A stretch of DNA of 7,942 nt from Holosporaceae bacterium (GTDB lineage: Bacteria > Pseudomonadota > Alphaproteobacteria > UBA3830). Within the stretch, counting starts at the first letter, position 1, and the number at the start of each line of letters is the position of its first letter. This document shows, piece after piece, positions 1-6,865 of the stretch. The stretch covers positions 1 through 7,942 of the forward strand of contig JAISCG010000098.1 in the NCBI GenBank assembly GCA_031265715.1, given 5' to 3'. A program made the position numbers and the translations under genes. Under the pieces are notes generated by a model. That model worked only from the letters and a program-made list of their open reading frames with translations, did not search any database and was not told where the DNA came from.

Positions 1-861
1 ATACCTTGTTTCTTCTTCGTTTTTTCCTTTTATTTCACGTTTGGAATCCAATCGAACGATGGCTCGGACGGTTTCCCACTTCGGATGTTTCGCTCTTAAC
101 TCTGAAATATCAGTAAAAATATGGCGTCCGCGAATTTCTTTTCTGCCACATCCTTTTTCCTCAGTTTCAAAAAAATTACACTTTTGATGAATACCCTCGG
201 TTGCAAAAATAAGCTTCACGGCTTCAAGCAAATTTTCCTGATTGCCTTTCAGCGCCAAAACATAATTTCCGCCGCCACGAACAATTTGATCAGCAATTTT
301 GTATTGGCAACCCATGGCATCAATTGTAATCGTTGCATTTTTTAGATCAAGACTTTCAAGAAGAGTCGGAATTGCTGTGATTTCATTACTTTTATTCGCT
401 ACTTTTTCCCGGGTTAAAACCAAACCTGACTCCGCGGCGACAACACTTACAATGTTAAGTGATTGTTTTCCTTGATTAATAATTTGGACGCTTCCTCTGG
501 AAACCTTCCCGTCAATCGCAAATTTTTTTTCAGCGAGAAGAGGAATTATGGGCTCCATGCATTTCCGAAATGTTGCCTGAAAATGCTCGGGATTCAGGAC
601 ACTCAAGACTCTCCGAAATGTGTCGTCACTCGGAGCTCCATTTTCATAGGGAAAAAATTCTCGAAGAAAATCCAAAAACTCATCGCTGAAAGTTTCCATT
701 TCCGACCACCCGTTAGCGTTGCAAAGCATTGCGCAAAAAGCCGCAAATAAAATTTCCACAAAAAGATGCTTTTGGTTGCGAGAAGATCGCGGATCCTTAA
801 AATCTTTCCAATAAACTGAAAAAATCTCTTTTATTTGATCTCGTATTGCCTGATTCTGCAT
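1..861 (-). CDS. ISAs1-family transposase, 3' end cut by window edge
   Basis: This is a DDE transposase that would cut and move its own insertion sequence. The reading frame is open for all 287 codons from the ATG at 861 to the window edge, with no stop or frameshift. Family-typical segments appear in order: a DPRSSRNQKH-like N-terminal region (residues 23-32), APSDDTFRRVL (76-86), AIDGK with the first catalytic Asp (D117), KSNEITAIP (157-165), and TIDAMGCQ with the second Asp (D181), then LALKGNQ (202-208). The third acidic residue would lie beyond the edge. Family members are usually about 370 residues, so about a quarter is missing from view. An AGGTGG ribosome binding site at 867-872 sits five bases before the ATG. 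The intact frame suggests a recent or still active element. Recognition is from motifs only. Confidence 0.9.
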   Translation of the reverse strand, partial: MQNQAIRDQIKEIFSVYWKDFKDPRSSRNQKHLFVEILFAAFCAMLCNANGWSEMETFSDEFLDFLREFFPYENGAPSDDTFRRVLSVLNPEHFQATFRKCMEPIIPLLAEKKFAIDGKVSRGSVQIINQGKQSLNIVSVVAAESGLVLTREKVANKSNEITAIPTLLESLDLKNATITIDAMGCQYKIADQIVRGGGNYVLALKGNQENLLEAVKLIFATEGIHQKCNFFETEEKGCGRKEIRGRHIFTDISELRAKHPKWETVRAIVRLDSKREIKGKNEEETRY

Positions 862-945
862 GACTTCCACCTAAAAAAACGTCATTCAGACACTTAGTTG
901 AATCTTTTCTATAAATCAATTCTTAAATCCTTTTTTTTCATGAGG

Positions 946-1006
946 TCGCCCTGCGTATCGCGTCGAGGAACGTTTCAGAAAAACGCGATTTTTGATAATC
1001 GCCCTG
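946..1006. repeat. Two direct copies of TCGCCCTG at the IS end
   Basis: The eight bases TCGCCCTG occur at 946-953 and again at 999-1006, 53 bases apart. The outer copy also forms part of a perfect 6-bp stem, GCGATT (985-990) with AATCGC (997-1002), around a 6-base loop. The arrangement fits a terminal repeat plus a subterminal transposase-binding site, but one of the copies could instead mark an alternative end of the element. The second reading cannot be excluded without the left terminus. Confidence 0.45.
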
Positions 1007-1103
1007 TATTGGGTTGTGTCAAAAGGCTGAGGCGTGTGCTCGATTCTATCGCTGCGCTCTTTCCAAATTCCTTCCATTTATTGGCATAGCTGAGTAGTAA
1101 CTA
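1007..1103. other. Unassigned stretch between IS end and hscB stop
   Basis: These 97 bases hold no recognisable gene. On the minus strand, a small hairpin follows hscB directly: AGTAG and CTACT around a 3-base loop, at about 1092-1104, overlapping the hscB stop. It lacks a U-run, so it does not look like an intrinsic terminator. No start of hscA, the usual next gene, is recognisable here. A 53-codon minus-strand frame (1077 to 916) crosses the proposed IS boundary and resembles no protein I know. Confidence 0.4.
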
Positions 1104-1550
1104 CTAATCTGCGATTTCGATTTTTTTCAAAAAAGAGTTCAGGAAACGCAACAAATTATATTTTTTTTGAAATTCATCCGAATCATCGCTTAAATCGTGC
1201 AATTCTGAAATCAACCGGGCCTTTTTTTCGATCAATTCATCGACAATTCGGTCTCCGTCGGCTCCGGCATCTGCGGCTGCCTCGTATTTTTCGCGAATGT
1301 CGAACATTTCTGCCGCGAATTCCGTATCAAGCGCATCCGGATTTTTTCCCAGAAGTTCCAGGATATATCCCGCTCTTTCCACCGGATCACGCAGCACTTT
1401 GTACGCAACATTCAGTCGGGCGGATTTTTCGGATTCTCCGTCGGCGACGTCCGGATGCACGGCGGACTGCTCCCGCAAATATGCCCGGAGCAGAGCCGCT
1501 TCATCGATTTTATAGTCGACGGGCAATCCGAAAATTTCGAAAAAATTCAT
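1104..1550 (-). CDS. hscB: Fe-S cluster assembly J-domain co-chaperone HscB
   Basis: HscB delivers the IscU-bound cluster to the Hsp70 HscA and stimulates its ATPase. The protein starts MNFFEIFGLP, matching the family's N-terminus, and has an N-terminal J domain with the HPD triad at residues 32-34 and the RLNVAYKVLRDPVERA helix (45-60). The C-terminal helical IscU-binding part includes EMFDIREKYE (81-90) and LLRFLNSFLKKIE (133-145). At 148 residues it is somewhat shorter than the usual 165-175. An ATG at 1565 is in frame five codons upstream, but I chose 1550 because its ATG overlaps the iscA stop as ATGA and gives the family N-terminus. No good ribosome binding site stands at normal distance, so translation is probably coupled to iscA. 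The usual partner hscA is not in view. Confidence 0.9.
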   Translation of the reverse strand: MNFFEIFGLPVDYKIDEAALLRAYLREQSAVHPDVADGESEKSARLNVAYKVLRDPVERAGYILELLGKNPDALDTEFAAEMFDIREKYEAAADAGADGDRIVDELIEKKARLISELHDLSDDSDEFQKKYNLLRFLNSFLKKIEIAD

Positions 1551-1921
1551 CGACAGGAGCTGCATGCTCCGCTGTTGCAGGCGCTTTGTTGATCGTCAGA
1601 ACAAAACGATTTCCCGCAACCGCATCTTGATCTTGCGTTGGGATTTTCAAATACGATATTTCCTCCCATCGGGCCGCTGACATAGTCCATGGTCATTCCC
1701 GAGATGAAAATAACCGCCGACGCCGAGATGTATATGTCGACGCCGTCCTCCTGCATGACGAGGTCGGACGGGTCGATTTCTTTCACGAAACTCAGCTCGT
1801 AAACCATGCCCTGACATCCGCCGGAGACAATATTCACGCGATATCCGAAGCATTTTTCCTCTTCCACGGATTTTTTGATGAAATCCAAGGCTTTTTCCGT
1901 AATATTAATCAGTTTTTCCAT
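1547..1921 (-). CDS. iscA: A-type Fe-S carrier IscA with Cys-rich C-terminal tail
   Basis: A-type carriers bind Fe-S clusters or iron and pass them to target apoproteins. The three family cysteines are present: C36 in GGCQGM (34-39), and C100 and C102 in CGCGKSF (100-106). The family normally ends within a few residues of that last motif, at about 107 residues. This protein continues for 18 more residues to 124 and adds four cysteines, C107, C115, C120 and C123, the last two as a CxxC pair. The gene starts one base after the iscU stop and its TGA overlaps the hscB ATG. ErpA or a NIF-type IscA is an alternative family label; the position between iscU and hscB favours iscA. Confidence 0.9.
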   Translation of the reverse strand: MEKLINITEKALDFIKKSVEEEKCFGYRVNIVSGGCQGMVYELSFVKEIDPSDLVMQEDGVDIYISASAVIFISGMTMDYVSGPMGGNIVFENPNARSRCGCGKSFCSDDQQSACNSGACSSCR

Positions 1922-1922
1922 T

Positions 1923-2312
1923 TTAGTTACTCTCCCTGTTTTTATCTCTGTAATTTTGTATCGCCTTGCTGACGGCTTCTTCGGCGAGAACGGAACAATG
2001 CGCCTTCACCGGAGGCAAAGACAAATACTCTGCAACTTCCGTGTTTTTTATGGCCAGTGCCTCTTCCGTACTTTTTCCGCTGATCCACTCGGTTATCAGA
2101 GAACTGGACGCAATTGCGGCTCCGCATCCGAACGTTTTAAATTTCGCTTCGGATATCAGGCCGTTTTCATCAACTTTTATCTGCAATTTTATTACGTCTC
2201 CGCAGGCGGGAGCTCCGACCACCGACGTTCCGACGTTTTTATCGTTGTCGTCGAGACTTCCGACATTTTTCGTACTGTTGTAGCGATCCGTCACTTCTTT
2301 TGAATATTCCAT
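1923..2312 (-). CDS. iscU: Fe-S cluster scaffold protein IscU
   Basis: IscU is the scaffold on which [2Fe-2S] clusters are built from sulfur supplied by IscS. At 129 residues it is family length. The conserved ligand set is complete: C37 and D39 in PACGDV, C63 in FGCGAAIASSS, and H105-C106 in KAHCS. The HscA recognition motif LPPVK is present at 99-103, which implies the organism has, or recently had, HscA. The frame is open upstream to 2528, but the ATG at 2312 gives the family start MEYSKEV and is preceded by AGGAG (2321-2325) at eight bases, lying in the end of iscS. It is separated from iscS by five bases and from iscA by one. Confidence 0.97.
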   Translation of the reverse strand: MEYSKEVTDRYNSTKNVGSLDDNDKNVGTSVVGAPACGDVIKLQIKVDENGLISEAKFKTFGCGAAIASSSLITEWISGKSTEEALAIKNTEVAEYLSLPPVKAHCSVLAEEAVSKAIQNYRDKNRESN

Positions 2313-2317
2313 GTTGA

Positions 2318-3478
2318 TTACTCCTGCCAAATCGGACTCATGTCCCGCAATCTTTTTACGACTTCTATAATTTTGGAAGACACGTACTCGACTTCCTCCG
2401 ACGTTGTAAATCTGCCGAATCCTATGCGGAGGGACGAATGAGCCAAATCTTCCCGCACGGACAGCGCATGTAATACGTAGGAAGGTTCCAGGGATTCCGA
2501 CGTGCACGCGGATCCCGATGATATGCAAACGTCCTGCATTCCCATCATCATTCCCTCGCCTTCTACCCCCTCAAAACTCAGATTAACGCAGCCGGGGATT
2601 CCGCGTTCGATATCTCCGTTCAGATGCACCTTGGTAAGATTATCGAAGATTTTTTTCAGAAAATGACTTTTCAATTCGGCCAGACGAGAGCTTTCGGCGT
2701 CCGCCTCCTGCCGTGCTATTTCACACGCCTTCCCGAATCCGACGCAGAGCGGAGTCGCCAGAGTGCCGGATCGCATGCCGCGCTCCTGGCCGCCTCCGAA
2801 AAACACCGGAGTCAGTCTGACCCGCGGCTTCAGACGTACGTAAAGCGCGCCGATTCCCTTGGGACCGTAAATTTTATGCCCGGAAATGCTCATCAAATCA
2901 ACCAAAGACGCGTCAACTTTTATTTTTCCGACCGCCTGGGCCGCATCCGTGTGAAACAGCACATTTTTCCGGCGACAAATTCTGCTGATATCTTCGACGG
3001 GCTGAATTGTTCCGATTTCATTGTTCACGGTCATAATCGACACCAATATCGTTTCGTCGTTAACGGATTTTTCGAGATACTGCAGATCAATAATTCCGTT
3101 TTTCAAAACCGGAACTTTCACAACTTCAAAACCTTCGCGTTCCATCGCAGAGAAGGCCTCCAGAACGCACTTATGCTCGATGGTGCTCGTGATGATTCTC
3201 TTCCCCTTATCTTTATAAAAATGCGAAACGCCCTGAATGGCGAGATTATTCGATTCCGTCGCGCCGGAGGTGAATATGATTTCGCGGGGATCATCCGCTC
3301 CGATGAGGTCCGCAACTTGTTTTCGCGCCTTTTCGACCGCATTTTTTGCCTGCAATCCCATGGCATGCGACGAATGAGGATTTCCGAAATCTTCGCAAAA
3401 ATACGGCAACATTTCCTCCAAAACCCGCTTATCGCAGGGGGTCGTTGCCTGATAATCCATATAAATTACCGGTTTCAT
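2318..3478 (-). CDS. iscS: Cysteine desulfurase IscS
   Basis: IscS is a PLP enzyme that converts cysteine to alanine and carries the sulfur as a persulfide to IscU and other acceptors. The 386 residues show the N-terminal YMDYQATTP (6-14), H101 in STIEHK, the HTDAAQ cofactor segment with D178 (176-181), the PLP lysine K202 in SGHKIYGPKG, GGGQERGMRSGT (228-239), and the active-site loop SSGSACTS with C325. The loop is of the long group I type. The protein ends at SPIWQE, whereas E. coli-type IscS (about 404 residues) continues some 18 residues further. The ATG at 3478 has AGGAG (3487-3491) eight bases upstream. The first 50 bases lie inside the end of murB. Confidence 0.97.
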   Translation of the reverse strand: MKPVIYMDYQATTPCDKRVLEEMLPYFCEDFGNPHSSHAMGLQAKNAVEKARKQVADLIGADDPREIIFTSGATESNNLAIQGVSHFYKDKGKRIITSTIEHKCVLEAFSAMEREGFEVVKVPVLKNGIIDLQYLEKSVNDETILVSIMTVNNEIGTIQPVEDISRICRRKNVLFHTDAAQAVGKIKVDASLVDLMSISGHKIYGPKGIGALYVRLKPRVRLTPVFFGGGQERGMRSGTLATPLCVGFGKACEIARQEADAESSRLAELKSHFLKKIFDNLTKVHLNGDIERGIPGCVNLSFEGVEGEGMMMGMQDVCISSGSACTSESLEPSYVLHALSVREDLAHSSLRIGFGRFTTSEEVEYVSSKIIEVVKRLRDMSPIWQE

Positions 3479-4379
3479 TGTTCTCTCTCCTGTTTCCTAA
3501 ACGTACTATTTCCCACTCAAGTTGAATACCCGAATTATCAAAAACTTTTTTTGCAACCGATTCTCCGAGATCTTCGATATCGTCTGCGGTGGCATTTCCG
3601 GTGTTAATAATAAAATTACAATGCTTTTCCGAAATCATGGCGCCGCCGTTTTTCAATCCGCGACATCCCGCTGCGTCGATCAATTCCCAGGCTTTTTTGC
3701 CTTCCGGATTTTTAAAGGCGGACCCGCAGGATCTTTGATCCAACGGTTGAGTTTTTCTGCGCGTGGTGATCATTTCGTTTACTTTTCGCGTGATCGAACT
3801 GTTTACGCCCCGGACTCCCCGAAACCACGCCCTGGTAACAATCAGATTCGAAGAAATTTTCGATGTGCGATAATCAAAATCGGAGTCGGCATTTTTGTAC
3901 CATTTTATGCGACCGCTGAAACTTACTCCTTCGCACTCGACCAACACGCCGGATATATCGGCGCCGTAGCAGCCGGCGTTCATTCTTATCGCGCCGCCCA
4001 CGGTTCCGGGAATTCCCGCCAAAAATTCAAGTCCTCCGAGATCGTTATCGACCGCCGCCGCAGACAACTTGCTGCAATTAACCGCGGCGCCGACCTCCAG
4101 AATATCGTCTTCAACAAAAACTTTATCAAACCATTTTCCGAGCATTATCACAATTCCCGGAACTCCGCCGGAACGAATCAGCACATTGGACATCGCTCCC
4201 AAAACCGTAACTTTCACTTCCTTCGGCAGATTTTTCAGAAAAAAAACCAAATCGTCGATATCTTCCGGAACAAACAGTACCTCGGCATACCCTTCGATTC
4301 CGAAAAAAGATCGTTTTCCTATATTTTCGTTTTCCTTCAAAATCCCTCTGACCGGCGGAAGATTTTCGATGACAGACAC
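3429..4379 (-). CDS. murB: UDP-N-acetylenolpyruvoylglucosamine reductase MurB
   Basis: MurB is a cytoplasmic FAD enzyme that reduces UDP-GlcNAc-enolpyruvate with NADPH to UDP-MurNAc. Visible motifs are the FAD-binding GAMSNVLIRSGG (61-72) and AGIPGTVGGAIRMNAGCYG (121-139), DYRTS (169-173), TRRKTQP (206-212), CGSAFKNPEG with the proton-donor serine S220 (218-227), SEKHCNFIINTG (250-261), and the C-terminal LEWEIVRLG with its catalytic-type glutamate (287-295). The family usually stops near that last motif. Here about 20 more residues follow, and most of their codons overlap the start of iscS. The start codon is GTG at 4379, chosen because GGAGGT (4385-4390) is five bases upstream. It lies 12 bases after murC. 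Confidence 0.95.
   Translation of the reverse strand: MSVIENLPPVRGILKENENIGKRSFFGIEGYAEVLFVPEDIDDLVFFLKNLPKEVKVTVLGAMSNVLIRSGGVPGIVIMLGKWFDKVFVEDDILEVGAAVNCSKLSAAAVDNDLGGLEFLAGIPGTVGGAIRMNAGCYGADISGVLVECEGVSFSGRIKWYKNADSDFDYRTSKISSNLIVTRAWFRGVRGVNSSITRKVNEMITTRRKTQPLDQRSCGSAFKNPEGKKAWELIDAAGCRGLKNGGAMISEKHCNFIINTGNATADDIEDLGESVAKKVFDNSGIQLEWEIVRLGNRRENNETGNLYGLSGNDPLR
3487..3491 (-). promoter_or_regulatory. Ribosome binding site of iscS inside murB
   Basis: AGGAG stands eight bases before the iscS ATG at 3478 and falls within the last coding part of murB. It makes the 50-base overlap believable, because it supports this iscS start rather than a later one. Confidence 0.75.
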
Positions 4380-4384
4380 TGCAA

Positions 4385-4390
4385 ACCTCC
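4385..4390 (-). promoter_or_regulatory. Ribosome binding site deciding the GTG start of murB
   Basis: GGAGGT lies in the 12-base gap after the murC stop, five bases before the GTG at 4379. It is the strongest Shine-Dalgarno match in the cell-wall part of the run and supports GTG as the start. Confidence 0.75.
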
Positions 4391-4391
4391 G

Positions 4392-5810
4392 TTAAACCGT
4401 TTCCGAAAATTCGTCCGCGAACCCGTAGGCCCACCGGGTGATATCTCCCGCTCCGAGAAAAATTATAAAATCCCCCGGACGTATTTCATCTTTTATTGCA
4501 TGCTTCAATTCAAATATATCCTGCACAAAATCCGATTTTACGACATTATTCTTCCGCAGCAAATTCAGCAGAGAAAAATGATCCGTGCCGTTGTTCTCTT
4601 CGCCGGCCGAATAAATCGGCGTAACAAATACTCGATCGCTCATCTCCAAAACTCCGGCAAAATCCGAAAGAAAATTTTGCAGACGCGTGTGACGATGGGC
4701 CTGAACTATCGCAAATATTTTCCCGGTGCAGATGTTGCGCGCCGCCCTGAGTACGGCATCAATTTCTGCCGGATGATGCGCGTAGTCATCGATCACTTTT
4801 GCTCCGTTTACGTCGCCGACGGCGGTAAATCTTCTTTTAACTCCCATAAACGACCCGAGGGCAAGCCTCATATCTTCTTCGGATATCGACAATTCCAACC
4901 CGGTTGAGATGACGGCCAGAGAATTTTGCACATTGTGCGCTCCGTGCATGCTCAGAGTGAAATTTTCCCACCTGTTTCCGGGCAGACCGTACCTTTTTAC
5001 GGTATCCGGCGAGAACACAACGTCAAATTTCGATTCATTCGGAGAAAAAGTTATATTTTCGCAGGAAATATCGGTATTTTCATTCGACAGGCCGTAGGTA
5101 ATTACGCGGCGATTCACGATTTTTTCCGCGATTTTTCTCACCTGGGGATGATCCGTGCACAAAATTGCGGCTCCGTAGAACGGAATATTTTCTACGAAGG
5201 TGACAAACAGCTCCCTCAATTCCTCGAAATTTTTGAAATTGTCGACATGATCGAAATCAATATTCGTAACGATGCTGATCGTTGACATGAGTCTTGCAAA
5301 GGAACCGTCAGATTCGTCCGCCTCCACCACTATCCAATCGCCGGATCCGAGCCGGGCGTTGCTGTTGTATGCGTTTATTACTCCGCCGTTAATCACCGTC
5401 GGATCCAATCCGGCCTGATCAAGCACCGCCGCCGCCAGGGAAGTTGTCGTCGTTTTTCCGTGGGTACCGGCAACGGCGATTGATTTTTTCATCTTCATCA
5501 GCTCCGCCAGCATTTCCGCTCTTTTGATAACGGGAATTCCGAGACTGACGGCTTCGAGAATTTCCGGATTATCCGGTGCGACGGCGGAAGACACCACCGC
5601 GACGGCCGCTCCGCGCACGTGCTCCGCCCGGTGCCCGATTTGAATATTAACCCCTTTTCTGGCCAATCTGGCTGTCATCGCATTTTCTTTGAGATCGCTT
5701 CCGCTGACCCTGTACCCGAGATTAACAAGAATGTCCGCGATGCCGCTCATTCCTATTCCTCCGATACCGATAAAATGTATCGCTCCGATATCAACCGGAA
5801 ATCTTTTCAT
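4392..5810 (-). CDS. murC: UDP-N-acetylmuramate--L-alanine ligase MurC
   Basis: MurC adds L-alanine to UDP-MurNAc using ATP, the first step of peptidoglycan stem-peptide building in the cytoplasm. At 472 residues it is family length. The N-terminal UDP-binding domain has GIGGIGMSG (15-23). The central Mur ligase domain has the P-loop GTHGKTTT (115-122), EADESDGS (163-170), NIDFDHVD (183-190) and HGAHNVQN (289-296). The C-terminal domain has RRF (326-328), DDYAHHPAEI (341-350) and QAHRHTR (370-376). YAHHP and HGAHN point to MurC rather than MurD, E or F. The ATG overlaps the murG stop as TAATG, so the two are probably translationally coupled. MurB, which makes its substrate, is the next gene. 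Confidence 0.98.
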   Translation of the reverse strand: MKRFPVDIGAIHFIGIGGIGMSGIADILVNLGYRVSGSDLKENAMTARLARKGVNIQIGHRAEHVRGAAVAVVSSAVAPDNPEILEAVSLGIPVIKRAEMLAELMKMKKSIAVAGTHGKTTTTSLAAAVLDQAGLDPTVINGGVINAYNSNARLGSGDWIVVEADESDGSFARLMSTISIVTNIDFDHVDNFKNFEELRELFVTFVENIPFYGAAILCTDHPQVRKIAEKIVNRRVITYGLSNENTDISCENITFSPNESKFDVVFSPDTVKRYGLPGNRWENFTLSMHGAHNVQNSLAVISTGLELSISEEDMRLALGSFMGVKRRFTAVGDVNGAKVIDDYAHHPAEIDAVLRAARNICTGKIFAIVQAHRHTRLQNFLSDFAGVLEMSDRVFVTPIYSAGEENNGTDHFSLLNLLRKNNVVKSDFVQDIFELKHAIKDEIRPGDFIIFLGAGDITRWAYGFADEFSETV

Positions 5811-6847
5811 TAATCACATCTCCTAATCTGCTCAATCAACTTTGCAAAATTATCCGTAGCACTATGAATAGAGACGTTCATTATACGAGAGGACGCCTCC
5901 TTTAGCAATTCTCTGTTATTTAAAAATTGTCGAAGAATTTTTCCCAGCTCGTCGGCAATTCCGTCTTTTTCCTCCAGGATCCACGCGGCTTTTTTATTTT
6001 TGTAGTACATGGCGTTGTGGAACTGATGATTATCCGCCGCGCTCGGATAGGGAATCAGTACGGCGGGTCGTCCCGTGGCCGACAATTCCGACAGAGTGGA
6101 CGCCCCGGATCTGCAAATCACCAATTGTGAATTCAGCATAATTTCCCCGACGCGATTCAGAAAAGGTCTCAGTTCCGCCTTCACGCCGAGATTTTCGTAG
6201 ACTTTTTTCAGATCGTCCGTTTCGCCGCTCTGCTGTATTATTTCTATATTTTCTCTTTCCCGGGGAGTCAGAGTTTCCAGAGCCCGGGGAATAATTTCGG
6301 AAAAAGACGCGGCTCCCCGGCTGCCTCCGATAACCAAAATCCTGATAATTCCGCCGCATTCATATCTCGGCGCGGGATTGCAGATAAACTCGTCGCGAAC
6401 AATCGGCGGTACGATTGTCCAGCTTTCGTCCAGCCTGAAGGAGGATAATTTCATGTCGGCAAACCGTTCCAAAAATTTATTTGCTTTCCCCAGGACAGAA
6501 TTCTGCTCGTACAAAACAATCATCGATCCGAGCATTTTCGCAATCAGCATCGGAACAACGGTGAAAACTCCCCCGAATCCGATGACGACGTCGGGACGTT
6601 TTCCGTTCCACATTTTAAAAAATTTCAGAGCCGCGAGAAGCGAATAAAATCCGACTCCCAACAGATTTTTATAGGAAAACCGAATCGTGTCGAACACGGC
6701 TTTTTCCGAAATATCCGAACAAAACGCATTCCCCCGGACGTCCGTCACGATCGTAACGTCGTGTCCTCTCTGCCGCAGAGCCTGAAACAGCGCGCATGCC
6801 GGAAACATATGCCCTCCGGTTCCCCCGGAACATACAACAATCCTCAA
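5810..6847 (-). CDS. murG: Lipid II synthase, MurG GlcNAc transferase
   Basis: MurG is a GT-B glycosyltransferase at the inner face of the membrane that transfers GlcNAc from UDP-GlcNAc to lipid I, giving lipid II. The 345 residues show the first glycine loop GGTGGHMFPA (8-17), GFGGVFTVVP (90-99), YEQNSVLGKANK (113-124), GGSRGA (174-179), and the donor-binding ICRSGASTLSEL (244-255) and YPSAADNHQFHNA (267-279). The start is TTG at 6847: it leaves seven residues before the GGTGGH loop, and GGAGAGG (6851-6857) is placed correctly; I see no ATG candidate between there and the loop. In many Proteobacteria murG follows ftsW; here an 18-base gap separates it from a DedA protein. Confidence 0.97.
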   Translation of the reverse strand: MRIVVCSGGTGGHMFPACALFQALRQRGHDVTIVTDVRGNAFCSDISEKAVFDTIRFSYKNLLGVGFYSLLAALKFFKMWNGKRPDVVIGFGGVFTVVPMLIAKMLGSMIVLYEQNSVLGKANKFLERFADMKLSSFRLDESWTIVPPIVRDEFICNPAPRYECGGIIRILVIGGSRGAASFSEIIPRALETLTPRERENIEIIQQSGETDDLKKVYENLGVKAELRPFLNRVGEIMLNSQLVICRSGASTLSELSATGRPAVLIPYPSAADNHQFHNAMYYKNKKAAWILEEKDGIADELGKILRQFLNNRELLKEASSRIMNVSIHSATDNFAKLIEQIRRCD

Positions 6848-6850
6848 TTA

Positions 6851-6857
6851 CCTCTCC
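6851..6857 (-). promoter_or_regulatory. Ribosome binding site deciding the TTG start of murG
   Basis: The minus strand reads GGAGAGG, then TAA, then the TTG at 6847. The GGAG core is six bases from the start codon. This, together with the family N-terminus, supports TTG as the initiation codon. Confidence 0.7.
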
Positions 6858-6865
6858 ACAAAAAC

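Larger units (their letters stand above)
1..1006 (-). mobile_element. ISAs1-like insertion sequence, partial (right end in window)
   Basis: The element comprises the transposase frame plus about 145 bases of leader. ISAs1-family termini commonly begin CAGGG, and the minus strand reads CAGGGCGATT starting at 1006, which I take as the probable outer end. An inner copy of the same eight bases occurs at 946-953. The left end and the matching target duplication are outside the window, so the exact boundary cannot be proved. If 1006 is right, the 8-10 base target duplication would begin TATTGGGT at 1007. The element lies directly downstream of hscB. Confidence 0.6.

Noticed and set aside
121..750. 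Plus-strand frames of 74 and 95 codons opposite the transposase
   Set aside because: The minus strand carries an uninterrupted, motif-complete transposase frame across the same bases.
1092..1104. Transcription terminator after hscB
   Set aside because: The stem is only five pairs and no U-run follows on the minus strand.
1551..1565. hscB start at 1565, five codons upstream
   Set aside because: The GGAG there is one base from that ATG, too close to act, while 1550 gives the family N-terminus and an ATGA overlap with iscA.
2313..2528. N-terminal extension of IscU to 201 residues
   Set aside because: The extra 72 codons lie inside the end of iscS in another frame, and the ATG at 2312 gives the exact family start with a good ribosome binding site.
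2624..3607. A 327-codon plus-strand open frame opposite iscS and the end of murB
   Set aside because: Antisense to IscS, whose motifs are complete, and without a ribosome binding site or recognisable domain.
3522..4907. A 461-codon plus-strand open frame opposite murB and murC
   Set aside because: It lies antisense to two well-supported enzymes, spans the gap between them, and its translation has no recognisable motif. The lack of stops is best explained by the codon bias of the genes on the other strand.
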